Below are positions 43,764-53,338 of a stretch of DNA of 64,000 nucleotides, in pieces (within the stretch, counting starts at the first letter, position 1; every line of letters starts with the position of its first letter). Made by a program: the position numbers and the translations under genes. The DNA comes from CAZNXJ01 sp964577115 (GTDB lineage: Bacteria > Planctomycetota > Planctomycetia > Pirellulales > Pirellulaceae): the NCBI GenBank assembly GCA_964577115.1, contig CAZNXJ010000015.1:1-64000 (forward strand), read 5' to 3'. The notes under the pieces are model-generated. The model did not search any database. It was not told where the DNA came from and was given only the letters and a program-made list of their open reading frames with translations.

Positions 43764-44909
43764 ATGCCCATTTTTGACCGCTACCTGCTGAGGCTGTTCA
43801 TCCGCGTGCTCGTGGTATGCTTCGTCAGCTTCTTCGGGCTATTTTTCGTGGCGGACATGTTCAACCATGTGGACGTGTTCATCAATGCCAGCCAGGAGCA
43901 CGGGGGCGGGATCGTCGGGCTTTTGACGGTCTTATCCGATTACTACAGTCCGCGCGTGTTCATGTTCTTCGACCGCGCCTCGGCAATTCTTGCGCTGATG
44001 GCCTGCTTGTTCACGCTCGGCTGGATGCAACGCACGAACGAACTGACCGCGGTGTCGGCCGCCGGCATATCGCAGGCACGGATCGTCAAGCCGCTGCTCG
44101 GCGCCGTCGTCATCGTGAGCCTGCTCGGCGTGGCCAATCGCGAGTTCTTGATTCCGAAGTATCGTGACGAGCTAACACGCGATGTGAAGGACTGGAATGG
44201 CGAGCAGCACAAGGCCGTCCATCCGCGCTATGACAACGAGACAGACATCTATTTGAGCGGCCGAGCGACCATATCGCGGCTGAAGCAATTGGTCGAACCC
44301 AACTTTCGCTTGCCGTCCGGCCTTTCGGCGTTCGGCCGGCAGTTGCAGGCGGAAGTGGCCGTTCACCAACCGGCGACGGCCGATCATCCGGAAGGCTATC
44401 TGCTAAAAAACGTCCACCAGCCCAAAGACATCGATGCGATCCCGTCTGGAACGCTAAATGGCCGTACCGTCATTTATACGGCCGCCGACACGGAATGGCT
44501 GAAGCCGCAGGAATGTTTCGTGGCAAGCCGTGTCGCTTTTGATCAGCTTGCGGCAGGAAATGCCTGGTATGCATACAGTTCATCGCTGGAATTGATCCAC
44601 GCGCTGCGCAACCCGAGCCTCGATCATGGCGCGGATGTTCGCCGAGCCGTTCATGCACGGCTGGTGCAGCCCGTCCTCGACTTTCTGCTGCTCATGATGG
44701 GATTGCCGCTCGTCTTCACGCAGCGCGGCCGCAACGTGTTTGTCGCCGCGGGCCTTTGTGCGGGTGTGATCGTCGTGTTCATGCTCGTGACACTGGCCTG
44801 TCAGGCCGCCGGTAATAACTACTTGCTCAGCCCCGCCTTTTCGGCCTGGTGCCCCATCGTCATCTTCGCTCCCATCGCCCACTTCATGGCCTCGTCCATC
44901 TGGGATTGA
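43764..44909 (+). CDS. LptF/LptG family permease
   Basis: A 381-residue inner-membrane protein with three N-terminal helices, a large periplasmic beta-jellyroll (about 130-290) and three C-terminal helices. The opening FDRYLLRLFIRVLVVCF and the helix-3 region RTNELTAVSAAGIS are typical of LptF/LptG, which with LptB drive lipopolysaccharide transport. Only one permease gene is here; its partner and lptB must be elsewhere. AAGGAAG precedes the ATG. Its presence fits a diderm envelope with LPS-like lipids, though LptF versus LptG cannot be settled by eye. Confidence 0.88.
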   Translation: MPIFDRYLLRLFIRVLVVCFVSFFGLFFVADMFNHVDVFINASQEHGGGIVGLLTVLSDYYSPRVFMFFDRASAILALMACLFTLGWMQRTNELTAVSAAGISQARIVKPLLGAVVIVSLLGVANREFLIPKYRDELTRDVKDWNGEQHKAVHPRYDNETDIYLSGRATISRLKQLVEPNFRLPSGLSAFGRQLQAEVAVHQPATADHPEGYLLKNVHQPKDIDAIPSGTLNGRTVIYTAADTEWLKPQECFVASRVAFDQLAAGNAWYAYSSSLELIHALRNPSLDHGADVRRAVHARLVQPVLDFLLLMMGLPLVFTQRGRNVFVAAGLCAGVIVVFMLVTLACQAAGNNYLLSPAFSAWCPIVIFAPIAHFMASSIWD

Positions 44910-45049
44910 AAGGCCGGCCCCTAGCACGTTACGCCGGGTGGGGTCCGTGAATGCGGATCGCTTGGGCCTATTGCGCGCAGAAGGCACGTCCACCGCCGAG
45001 GCAACGAGGAGCCGCCCAAGCGCCCAACTCCGTCATCCATCCGCCAGTA

Positions 45050-45116
45050 CCTTTTCTTGATCCTTTTCCGTGTTCCTCCTGCTGTTCATTCCTTCTTCAC
45101 TTCCTTCACCTCTCAG
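45050..45116. other. Pyrimidine-rich tract
   Basis: A stretch of about 67 bases that is nearly all C and T on the plus strand, within the 287-base gap between the permease gene and the acyl-CoA synthetase. It contains no direct repeat with a fixed unit. The corresponding minus strand is a purine tract. No function is evident. Confidence 0.5.
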
Positions 45117-45196
45117 GCGGAAATGGATAAGGTGAAATGGGGGGGAACGCTTCACCGCATCGTACCGAAGCACATCGCATCCGCCGTGGGTGACCA

Positions 45197-46873
45197 ATGA
45201 TGAACCGCGCTGAACCCTGGGTCGATGGTTTGACGATTCCACAGGTGCTCACCCGCACGGTTGCCGAGCAAGGTGAACGCGAGGCGCTCGTCTTCCCAAA
45301 GCTCGGGCTACGCTGGACCTGGGCGCAGCTGGCCGAGCAGGTCGATCGCGCGGCGCGCGGCCTCCAGGTGCTCGGCCTACGCAAAGGCGACCACATCGCC
45401 ATTTGGGCCACAAACGTTCCCGAGTGGATCGTCCTCCAATACGCGACCGCTCAATTCGGCGCCGTCCTGGTCACCATCAATCCGGCCTATCGCCCGTTCG
45501 AATTGCGCTACGTGCTTCAGCAGAGCGACGCGGCCGCGCTGGTGCTCGTCGATCGCTTCAAGTCTTCGGACTACTTCGCGATGCTCGCGGACGTTTGTCC
45601 GCCAATCCGCTCGTCGCCCCCCGAGGCGTGGCACTGCCCCGATTTCCCCGCGCTTCGCCACGTGATCACGCTCAAAGGCGATGCCACGAGCTTGTCGGGC
45701 GCTCGTCGCTGGGACGAACTGCTGAGTCTCGCGGACGAGCCACAGGGCAAAGCATTGCCAAGCGACGTGGAACTCGATCCCGATGAGCCGATCAACATCC
45801 AGTACACGTCGGGAACCACCGGCTTTCCGAAGGCCGCGATGCTCAGCCATCGCAACCTGCTGCTCAACGCCCACGGCGTCGGCGCATGCCAGCGCCTGGG
45901 CCCCGACGACCGGATGTGCATCCCCGTGCCGTTTTACCACTGTTTCGGTTGCGTCCTAGGCTCGCTGTGCGCGCTCGTCTATGGCGCCACGATGGTGATC
46001 CCCGGCGAGCACTTCCAGCCCGAGGATACGCTGAATGCCATTGAGCAGGAACGCGCAACGGTCATTTACGGGGTGCCCACGATGTTTATTGCCGAGCTGG
46101 AAGACCCGAGCTTTCCCGGGCGCGATCTTCGCAGTTTGCGCACCGGCATCATGGCCGGTAGTCCCTGTCCGATCGAAGTCATGCGGCAGGTCGTGGATCG
46201 AATGGGCGCCCGTGAGCTGACCATCGCCTACGGCCAGACCGAGGCCGCGCCGGTCGTTACACAAACGCGCGTGGACGACCCGATCGAACTGCGCGTTGAG
46301 ACGGTCGGTAGGCCGCTGCCGGGAGTCGAAGTGAAGATCGTAAATCCACTCGACCAGAGCACCCTGGGCGACGGCGAGATCGGCGAGCTCTGCTCGCGCA
46401 GCAAGATGATTATGCTTGGCTATTACAAAGATCCCGAAGCAACGCGCGCCGCGATCGACGAGGAAGGCTGGCTCCACAGCGGCGATCTGGCGATGCGTTT
46501 GCCGAATGGCTATTACCGGATTACCGGCCGCCTGAAAGACATGGTGATCCGCGGGGGCGAGAACATCTATCCGCGCGAAATTGAAGAGTTCTTGTTTTCG
46601 CATCCGGACGTCGAACAGACCGCGGTCGTCGGTGTGCCCGACGAGCGTTACGGCGAGGAGCTCTGCGCCTGGGTCAAACTACGAAAGAACTCAAAACTGA
46701 CCGAGGACGATTTGCGCGCGTACTGCCGTCAGCACTTAGCGCATTACAAAGTGCCGCGCTACATCCGCTTTGTTGACGCGTTCCCCCAGACGGTAACGGG
46801 GAAAATTCAGAAGTTCAAAATCCGCGAACAGATGATCGGTGAACTCGGGCTGGTGGAAACTGAGACCGCCTGA
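45197..46873 (+). CDS. AMP-dependent acyl-CoA synthetase/ligase
   Basis: A 558-residue adenylate-forming enzyme that activates a carboxylic acid as acyl-AMP and transfers it to CoA. The P-loop-like motif IQYTSGTTGFPKAAMLSHRN lies near residue 195, the A5 motif is AYGQTEAAPV, A7 is GWLHSGDLA, A8 is GRLKDMVIRGGENIYPREIE, and the catalytic Lys is in TGKIQKFKI near the C-terminus. This combination resembles medium/long-chain fatty-acyl-CoA synthetases. A thiolase gene lies 1.2 kb further on, suggesting fatty-acid metabolism in the area. Substrate length cannot be read from the sequence. Confidence 0.9.
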   Translation: MMNRAEPWVDGLTIPQVLTRTVAEQGEREALVFPKLGLRWTWAQLAEQVDRAARGLQVLGLRKGDHIAIWATNVPEWIVLQYATAQFGAVLVTINPAYRPFELRYVLQQSDAAALVLVDRFKSSDYFAMLADVCPPIRSSPPEAWHCPDFPALRHVITLKGDATSLSGARRWDELLSLADEPQGKALPSDVELDPDEPINIQYTSGTTGFPKAAMLSHRNLLLNAHGVGACQRLGPDDRMCIPVPFYHCFGCVLGSLCALVYGATMVIPGEHFQPEDTLNAIEQERATVIYGVPTMFIAELEDPSFPGRDLRSLRTGIMAGSPCPIEVMRQVVDRMGARELTIAYGQTEAAPVVTQTRVDDPIELRVETVGRPLPGVEVKIVNPLDQSTLGDGEIGELCSRSKMIMLGYYKDPEATRAAIDEEGWLHSGDLAMRLPNGYYRITGRLKDMVIRGGENIYPREIEEFLFSHPDVEQTAVVGVPDERYGEELCAWVKLRKNSKLTEDDLRAYCRQHLAHYKVPRYIRFVDAFPQTVTGKIQKFKIREQMIGELGLVETETA

Positions 46874-46884
46874 GCTGCTCGGAT

Positions 46885-47910
46885 TCATGGCGTAGACCGC
46901 GGCGGGCGCCCTGACGGGCAGCAACCTTCCGGACAGCGGTCGGGGCGCGGGCCGAGCGAGCCGCAGCTGGGCCGCTCAGCCTTGTCAAACAGCCGCTCTT
47001 CGATCAGCTCGCGAATCATCCGGATGATGCGCGGATGCGTCCCGACAGTAGGGACACGCACCATATGGAAGCCCAACTCGTCGGCCAATTGCCGCGCTTC
47101 GGTATCGAGATCGAAGAGCACCTCCATATGGTCGGAGGTGAAACCGATGGGGACGACGAGCCCCGCGGTAAAGCCCGATGCGTGGGCCTCGCGCAGGGCG
47201 TCGGCGATGTCGGGTTCGAGCCACGGCTGAGTCGGCGGACCACTGCGACTCTGATAGACGAGCTTCCAATGCTCGATGCCACACCGCTGGCTCAGCACGC
47301 GTGCAACGTCCTCGAGCTGGATCACGTAATCGCACGAGCGCGCCATCGATTCGGGAATACTATGTGCCGTGTATAAAGTTATCGACTGGCCGCGGCGCCG
47401 TTCGGGCAGCTCGGCAAATGACGTCCGCACACGATCCTCCCAGGCCTCAATAAACCCCGGATGATTGAAGAACGGGCGCAACTTTTCCACTTCCGGGGCG
47501 CCCGGTCCCACGTCGGCTCGGGCACGGACGATGTCGTCCAGATACTGGCGGCAGCTCGAATAGGAACTGTAGGCGCTCGTGGCGTATGCGAGTGCCCGCC
47601 GGATACCGGCATCACGCATTTCGCGCAGCGTGTCGCTCAGCAGGGGGTGCCAGTTGCGGTTGCCGAAGTAAATGGGCAGGTGAATACCCGCGGCATCCAG
47701 CTCGACGCGTAGTGCCGCGATCAATTCCCGATTTTGCGCATTGATCGGACTTACGCCGCCGAAATGATAATAGTGTTCGGCAACCTCGAGCATCCGCTCG
47801 CGGGGCACGTTTCGGCCACGCAAGACGTTTTCGAGAAAGGGAATAACGTCGTCCGGTCCTTCGGGCCCTCCGAACGATTGAACCAATATTGCGTCGAACG
47901 CTTTCGCCAT
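46885..47910 (-). CDS. hemH: Ferrochelatase with Cys-rich C-terminal tail
   Basis: A 341-residue enzyme inserting Fe2+ into a porphyrin (protoporphyrin, or coproporphyrin if the pathway is the coproporphyrin-dependent one). VQSFGGPEGPDDVIPFLENV opens the fold; the catalytic His is in YTAHSIPESM (His183) and the partner acidic residue in SDHMEVLFDLD (Glu263). The C-terminal 30 residues beyond the usual end contain Cys316, Cys326, Cys330 and Cys331, an arrangement reminiscent of the 2Fe-2S-binding tails of some ferrochelatases. The ATG at 47910 is chosen; the frame extends 15 codons upstream. It converges on the acyl-CoA synthetase, 11 bases away. Confidence 0.92.
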   Translation of the reverse strand: MAKAFDAILVQSFGGPEGPDDVIPFLENVLRGRNVPRERMLEVAEHYYHFGGVSPINAQNRELIAALRVELDAAGIHLPIYFGNRNWHPLLSDTLREMRDAGIRRALAYATSAYSSYSSCRQYLDDIVRARADVGPGAPEVEKLRPFFNHPGFIEAWEDRVRTSFAELPERRRGQSITLYTAHSIPESMARSCDYVIQLEDVARVLSQRCGIEHWKLVYQSRSGPPTQPWLEPDIADALREAHASGFTAGLVVPIGFTSDHMEVLFDLDTEARQLADELGFHMVRVPTVGTHPRIIRMIRELIEERLFDKAERPSCGSLGPRPDRCPEGCCPSGRPPRSTP

Positions 47911-48115
47911 CACGTGCTCGCTATTACCACCGGACTTCTCGGCCGCCTTCGTCAATTATCCCGTGACGGGGCCTTTCGCCAAAGGGGGTGCGCGGCGAGT
48001 GGACTCGTTCCCGGGCGTGGGCCTCGATTAGATTGTTGGAACTTCGCCGAGCGGCATAGCGTGCTTCGCTAGCGCCGTTCGGCCTTTGGCGCGCATCATG
48101 TTTAGGAGCAACGTT

Positions 48116-49297
48116 GTGTCGACCGAGGTCGTGATTGTGTCCGCGGCGAGAACGCCGATTGGGTCGCTCGGGGGGAGTCTCGCGACCGTGCCCGCCCCAC
48201 AGCTAGGCGCGGCCTGCATTCAGGCGGCGCTCGACCGCGCTGGTGCTCAGCCCGAAGATCTCGACGAGGTCATCATGGGCAATGTGGTCAGCGCGGGCGT
48301 TGGTCAGAATCCTGCTCGACAAGCCGCGATCCATGCGAAAGTTCCGCCTCGGATCGGGGCCACCACAGTTAATAAAGTGTGCGGCTCCGGCATGAAAAGC
48401 GTAATGCTGGCCGCCCAGGCGATCCGGGCCGGCGACGCGGAATGTGTCATGGCCGGGGGCATGGAGAGCATGAGCCTCGCTCCCTACCTCCTTCCGCGCG
48501 CTCGCCAAGGTTATCGCCTCGGACACGGGCAGCTCGTGGATGCCGTCATCCATGACGGCCTCTGGGACGCGTACGGCGACCAGCACATGGGCGTGTACGG
48601 CGATCAGTGCGCGGTGCACTGCGGCTTCAGTCGGGAATGTCAGGACGATTTCGCCGTGCGCAGCTATCAGCGAGCTCGGCAAGCTACAGAAGACGGGATC
48701 TTTGCCGACGAAATCGTACCGATCGACGTGCCCGGCAAGCGCTCGGTGCAGCGCATTACGGAGGACGAAGAGCCGCAGCGGTTTGACGAATCCAAACTGC
48801 GGGCATTGCGCCCGGCCTTCGCATCCGACGGAACAGTGACGGCGGGGAATGCGTCGAGCCTAAACGATGGCGCGGCGGCATTGCTGGTATCGTCGCGCGC
48901 CATGTGCGAGCGCCGTGGCTGGAAGCCGCTGGCGCGGGTCGTGGGTTACTCGACACATAGCCGTGAACCCGAATGGTTCACACTAGCCCCAGTTGGTGCG
49001 CTACAGGCCCTCCTGGCCCAGCTGAACTGGACGGTCGAAACGACGGACCTGTTCGAGGTGAACGAAGCCTTTTCGGCCGTGGCGCTGGCGGCGGCCCGCG
49101 AGCTCAACATTCCGGACGACAAGCTCAACATCCATGGCGGCGCCGTGGCGCTCGGACACCCGATTGGCGCCAGCGGCGCTCGCATCCTGGTAACACTGCT
49201 AAACGCTCTGCGTCGAACCGGCGGGAAGCGCGGCATCGCGTCGCTGTGCATCGGCGGCGGTGAAGCCGTAGCGTTGGCCGTCGAGCTCGTCAGCTAA
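48116..49297 (+). CDS. Acetyl-CoA acetyltransferase (thiolase II type)
   Basis: A 393-residue thiolase that condenses two acetyl-CoA to acetoacetyl-CoA, or the reverse. Catalytic residues are intact: Cys89 in NKVCGSGMK, His in GGAVALGHPIGASGAR, and Cys in SLCIGGGEAVA near the C-terminus. The start is GTG at 48116: AGGAG (48104-48108) lies 7 bases upstream, and this gives exactly the usual length and the numbering of Cys89; ATG codons at 48086 and 48098 are upstream of that ribosome binding site. No PHB genes are adjacent. Confidence 0.93.
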   Translation: MSTEVVIVSAARTPIGSLGGSLATVPAPQLGAACIQAALDRAGAQPEDLDEVIMGNVVSAGVGQNPARQAAIHAKVPPRIGATTVNKVCGSGMKSVMLAAQAIRAGDAECVMAGGMESMSLAPYLLPRARQGYRLGHGQLVDAVIHDGLWDAYGDQHMGVYGDQCAVHCGFSRECQDDFAVRSYQRARQATEDGIFADEIVPIDVPGKRSVQRITEDEEPQRFDESKLRALRPAFASDGTVTAGNASSLNDGAAALLVSSRAMCERRGWKPLARVVGYSTHSREPEWFTLAPVGALQALLAQLNWTVETTDLFEVNEAFSAVALAAARELNIPDDKLNIHGGAVALGHPIGASGARILVTLLNALRRTGGKRGIASLCIGGGEAVALAVELVS

Positions 49298-49381
49298 TTC
49301 CGTCCGCGCCCGGGGTGCTCCCGCGGTTTACGGGCGCAGAGTGCGTCCCCGCGCCCGAACTGCGCCTGGCGTGGTCGGCAG

Positions 49382-50413
49382 TCATTCGTTGCCGCACGCG
49401 ATAAACTCCTCGATCTCCTTCCGGCCTCCGACGACGAGCGGTACGCGCTGATGAATATCCGTCGGCTCGATTTCGAGAATCCGCCGCCGCCCGTCGATGG
49501 CCATGCCTCCCGCTTGCTCGGCGATGAACGCCATGGGGCTGGCCTCGTACAGTAGTCGCAACTTGCCCGTGGGATAGCTGCTTGTCGGCGGATAGAGGAA
49601 GACCCCGCCCTTGAGCAGCATACGGTGAAAATCGGCGACGAACGAGCCAATGTACCGGGACGAATAGGTGCGGCCGGTGGCACCGCTGCGCAGACGAGCA
49701 AGATAGCGCTGGTACTGCTCGGGAAACGAGTCGGCGTTGGCTTCATTCACCGAATAGTACGAGCCAGCTTCGGGCATGCGGATGTTTTCGTGGCTCAGCA
49801 CATACGCGCCGATGTCGGGATCCAACGTGAATCCGTGGACGCCGTAGCCGGTGGTGTACACGAGGATCGTCGAGGAACCGTATACGACGTATCCGGCCGC
49901 AAGTTGCTTGTAGCCGGGTTGATAAAGCGGGTTCGCGTCCGCATCGTCGGCCGGCTTCCCGAGCACGGAGAAAATCGTACCCACGCTCACGTTGACGTCG
50001 ATATTGGAGGAACCGTCGAGCGGGTCAAAGACGACGATGTATTTCCCGGTATCGCTGCGGCCCGCGAACGTCACTGGCTCGTCGTTCTCCTCCGACGCGA
50101 GAATCGCGACGTTGTCGCGCAAGCCGAGGCAATGCAGCAGTGCGTGATTGGCGAAGACGTCGAGCTTCTGCTGGCGCTCGCCTTGCACGTTCGTTTCCCC
50201 AGCATCGCCAAGGATGTCCAGCAGACCGGCTCGCCGCACCTTCGCCTGGATCATTTTCGTCGCCAGCGTGATACCCGACAGCAACCAGGAGAAAGCGCCC
50301 GATGCCGTGGGATGATGGCGTCGCTGCTGCCGAAGAATGTGCTGCTGCACCGTTTCGATCAGCCGCTGCTCCGACTCTGTCATGACGGCTCCCGAGCTTG
50401 GATCCACAATCAT
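49382..50413 (-). CDS. fbp: Fructose-1,6-bisphosphatase, class I
   Basis: A 343-residue enzyme hydrolysing fructose 1,6-bisphosphate in gluconeogenesis. The metal-site signature VVFDPLDGSSNIDVNVSVG is intact, as are LASEENDEP, RYIGSFVADFHRMLLKGGVFLYP in pieces, and EQAGGMAIDG. GGAG lies 6 bases upstream of the ATG at 50413. A candidate -10 element (TATAAT at 50454-50449, minus strand) is 36 bases upstream of the start. Confidence 0.95.
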   Translation of the reverse strand: MIVDPSSGAVMTESEQRLIETVQQHILRQQRRHHPTASGAFSWLLSGITLATKMIQAKVRRAGLLDILGDAGETNVQGERQQKLDVFANHALLHCLGLRDNVAILASEENDEPVTFAGRSDTGKYIVVFDPLDGSSNIDVNVSVGTIFSVLGKPADDADANPLYQPGYKQLAAGYVVYGSSTILVYTTGYGVHGFTLDPDIGAYVLSHENIRMPEAGSYYSVNEANADSFPEQYQRYLARLRSGATGRTYSSRYIGSFVADFHRMLLKGGVFLYPPTSSYPTGKLRLLYEASPMAFIAEQAGGMAIDGRRRILEIEPTDIHQRVPLVVGGRKEIEEFIACGNE

Positions 50414-50755
50414 CTTTGTCTCCTCATGAACGTGCTCTCCTCGGTGCGATTATAGCCGCCTTTTCTCGCGCGCGATTCGGCGCGCGCAAGTGCAACCCTT
50501 ACTGAGCGTTTCTAGCTCACATTGGGCCGGTGCCTGATTGGCTGGCGTTCAGTCATCGCCACCGGAATCATCGGGTGCGGCATTTGCTCTTGGTACGGCG
50601 GAGGGGAATTCCCACGCCCGTCCTTACCCATCTTCTCAAACGCGCCGCGCCGCGTGCTGTCCTCCTGTCTTGCCGGAAAAAGCGGCAAGGACGGGCATAG
50701 ACTTTGCATGCCTATCCCAGTTCTGTCTCAGGGAAGCAACGAGAGGAGCTAGTAA
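50414..50755. other. Intergenic region between divergent fbp and BON genes
   Basis: About 340 bases with no supported gene. On the minus strand a perfect TATAAT (50454-50449) is well placed for fbp but has no good -35 partner. A GC palindrome (GCGCGC, six bases, GCGCGC) is near 50470-50490. AGGAG at 50744-50748 is the ribosome binding site of the BON gene. Confidence 0.5.
50669..50689. other. Hairpin upstream of the BON gene
   Basis: A 7-bp stem, CTTGCCG with CGGCAAG, closes the A-rich loop GAAAAAG. It lies 66 bases before the BON start and might be in its leader. No T-run follows. Confidence 0.35.
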
Positions 50756-51004
50756 GTGATGGTAGTCGCGCAAAAGGTCGCCCGGAAAACCGAGGATAAG
50801 CAATTGGAGGAGCGGGTGACTGAGTATCTCTGGGGGTTCCACCGACTTCCGCTGCGATCGATTTCGGTAGCGGCTGACCGCGGAACGGTAACGCTTCGTG
50901 GTCGTGTACCCTCCTTCTATGAAAAGCAGCTCTGCCTGGGCTGCTACCCACAGGTCGAAGGCGTCGCGCGCATTGTCGACCGCATCGAGGTGGATTACCG
51001 GTAG
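50756..51004 (+). CDS. Single BON-domain protein
   Basis: An 82-residue protein consisting of one BON domain (about residues 14-82): RVTEYLWGFHRLPLRSISVA, then RGTVTLRGRVPSFYEKQL and a final GVARIVDRIEVDY, with the conserved central Gly. There is no signal peptide, although BON proteins are often periplasmic. BON domains bind phospholipid or other surfaces. AGGAG lies 7 bases before the GTG at 50756 (an ATG follows directly at 50759). It stands alone between fbp and ftsH. Confidence 0.85.
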   Translation: MMVVAQKVARKTEDKQLEERVTEYLWGFHRLPLRSISVAADRGTVTLRGRVPSFYEKQLCLGCYPQVEGVARIVDRIEVDYR

Positions 51005-51238
51005 GCGACTTTTCGGCAGAGGCATGCGTCGCATTCGGAGGCTGCCTGGCAGGCAGACGCACCACGAGCGTTCGCTGTTAGGCAGCTCGCACATGCAGCC
51101 GCTCGTATCGATCTCCGCGCTCCAGGTGCATCTTTTCAAAAGTGCACGATCGTTTCGCGTAGGCCCATCTTCCAAGAGCAGCGTTCTGTCTAGAATAGGG
51201 GCCGGATTACCCGGTTACCCCCTGCCGCGTTGAGAATC

Positions 51239-53338
51239 ATGCCGGCCCCTACGCCTCCTCCGAAATCCCCCAAGTCCTCGAAGCCCCCACCCAAAGTTCC
51301 GCCTCGCAAGCCCGATCCCGAGCAGCCGATGAGCTGGCGGACGTTGGTGTGGTACATCCCCATTGCGCTCCTCCTGCTCTGGTTGTGGCAGGACGTGCTG
51401 AGCGCGATGAATGTGCGCACGATCACGTACAGCGAGTTCAAGACGTATCTCGAGCGTGGGCAGGTCGTCGAGGCGGAAATTCGCCCCACCGAAATCGTGG
51501 GGACGATCGATCCGACGCGCGCGCCTGCCGTGCCCTCCGACGGCGAGCCCGCAGGGGAGGTGGCGAGCGACTCCGAGGATGTGCCGAGCGATGAGACGGC
51601 CGAGCCACAGGAGCCAGCGCCGCGCGCGCCGAAAGCAAGCGACGACAAGACGGAAGCGGAAGCGGCAAGCAGCAAGGAAAAATTCATCTTCCGCACGGTC
51701 CGCGTCGAGGACCCGAAGCTCATCGAGCAATTGGAGGCGGCCGGCGTCAAATTTACAGGCGTGCACCCGGGATTTCTCTCCGAGTTTATCGTCTCGTGGG
51801 TACTGCCCATGGCGCTCGTCGTCGGCCTCTGGATCTTTCTTTCCAGGCGGCTGAGCAGTGCTGGCCAGGCGATCATGAGCATTGGGCGCAGCAAGGCGCG
51901 GATGGCGACGGATTCGGACACCGGCGTCACCTTTAACGATGTCGCCGGCTGTGATGAAGCGAAATACGAGCTACAGGAAGTCGTCGATTTCCTGCGGAAC
52001 CCGGATCGCTATGTGTCGCTCGGCGCCAAAATTCCCCGCGGCGTCCTGCTCGTCGGCCCTCCGGGAACGGGCAAGACTCTGCTTGCCCGCGCGGTCGCGG
52101 GCGAGGCCAAGGTTCCCTTCTTTTCGCTCAGCGGCAGCGACTTTGTAGAGATGTTTGTCGGTGTAGGTGCAGCGCGCGTGCGCGACTTGTTCCAGCAAGC
52201 CAAGAGCCAGGCGCCGTGCATTATTTTCATCGACGAACTGGATGCGATTGGACGCGAGCGGGGCGTACACATCGGCACGGTGAATGACGAACGCGAGCAG
52301 ACACTGAATCAGTTGCTCGTTGAAATGGACGGTTTTGAAGCGAATCTCGGCGTGATCCTCCTGGCGGCGACGAACCGGCCGGAGGTGCTTGATCGTGCGA
52401 TCCTCCGTCCCGGGCGATTTGACCGGCAGGTGGTTGTGGATGCGCCGGACATCGACGGGCGCGAAGCGATTCTCAAGGTACACGCGCGCAACAAGCCGCT
52501 GGCTGATGACGTCAACCTGCGCCGCATCGCCCAAGGCACTCCGGGATTTTCCGGAGCTGACCTGGCCAACGCAATGAACGAGGCGGCGCTCTTGGCCGCG
52601 CGCCGCAATGCCAAAGTCATTCACCAATCGGATCTGGAAGAAGCCGTCGAGAAAGTCGTGGCCGGTCCCGAGCGCCGTTCAAGGCGGCTGGACGAGGAGC
52701 TCAAGAAACGCGTCGCCTATCACGAGGTTGGTCACGCGCTCGTCGGCGCCTACAGCGAACATGCCGATCCGATTCACAAGATCAGCATCGTACCGCGCGG
52801 ACGGGCGGCACTCGGCTACACGCTCCAGCTCCCCACCGGCGATCAGTTTCTCTTTACGCGCAGCGAGCTGATCGATCGTTTGAAGGGCCTGTTGGGCGGC
52901 CGAGCGGCCGAAGATGTGGTGTACGGCGAGATCAGCACCGGGGCGGAGAACGACCTCGAACGGGCAACATCGCTTGCTCGCCGCATGATCTGCATGTATG
53001 GCATGAGCGACCGCATGGGCCTCGTCCATTGCGCGCAGCGCGAGGGTTTCTTTCTGCCCGGCCAGGACGGCAAGATTCAGCGCGATTGCAGCGAAGCCAC
53101 GGCGCGGGAGATCGACGACGAGGTCAAGCAGCTACTCGATCAGGCGTATCGCAGTGCGAAGCAGATCCTGATCGACCATCGCGAAGAGCTCGAGCGTGTC
53201 ACGCAGGAACTGCTCCAACACGAGACGCTCGATGCCGAGCGATTCATGAGTCTACTCGGCCGTAAAGCGCCAAGCGGAACGGCGACCGATTCGTCGCCCG
53301 CGGACCCGTCGCCCTCCCCACCCGCGACTTCCGGCTAA
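51239..53338 (+). CDS. ftsH: ATP-dependent zinc metalloprotease FtsH
   Basis: A 699-residue membrane-anchored AAA+ protease that degrades membrane and short-lived cytosolic proteins. The Pro/Lys-rich cytosolic N-terminus (1-30) precedes helix 1 (about 33-54) and helix 2 (about 183-201). The AAA domain has Walker A GPPGTGKT (273-280), Walker B IIFIDELD (328-335) and the second region of homology NRPEVLDRAILRPGRFDRQ. The protease site is HEVGH (495-499). The loop between the helices is longer than usual because of an acidic, Pro/Ala-rich insertion (about 95-147). The C-terminus overlaps the convergent PilZ gene by 4 bases. Confidence 0.96.
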   Translation: MPAPTPPPKSPKSSKPPPKVPPRKPDPEQPMSWRTLVWYIPIALLLLWLWQDVLSAMNVRTITYSEFKTYLERGQVVEAEIRPTEIVGTIDPTRAPAVPSDGEPAGEVASDSEDVPSDETAEPQEPAPRAPKASDDKTEAEAASSKEKFIFRTVRVEDPKLIEQLEAAGVKFTGVHPGFLSEFIVSWVLPMALVVGLWIFLSRRLSSAGQAIMSIGRSKARMATDSDTGVTFNDVAGCDEAKYELQEVVDFLRNPDRYVSLGAKIPRGVLLVGPPGTGKTLLARAVAGEAKVPFFSLSGSDFVEMFVGVGAARVRDLFQQAKSQAPCIIFIDELDAIGRERGVHIGTVNDEREQTLNQLLVEMDGFEANLGVILLAATNRPEVLDRAILRPGRFDRQVVVDAPDIDGREAILKVHARNKPLADDVNLRRIAQGTPGFSGADLANAMNEAALLAARRNAKVIHQSDLEEAVEKVVAGPERRSRRLDEELKKRVAYHEVGHALVGAYSEHADPIHKISIVPRGRAALGYTLQLPTGDQFLFTRSELIDRLKGLLGGRAAEDVVYGEISTGAENDLERATSLARRMICMYGMSDRMGLVHCAQREGFFLPGQDGKIQRDCSEATAREIDDEVKQLLDQAYRSAKQILIDHREELERVTQELLQHETLDAERFMSLLGRKAPSGTATDSSPADPSPSPPATSG

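Noticed and set aside
50636..51175. A 179-codon minus-strand frame
   Set aside because: It is antisense to the BON-domain gene and has no recognisable content.
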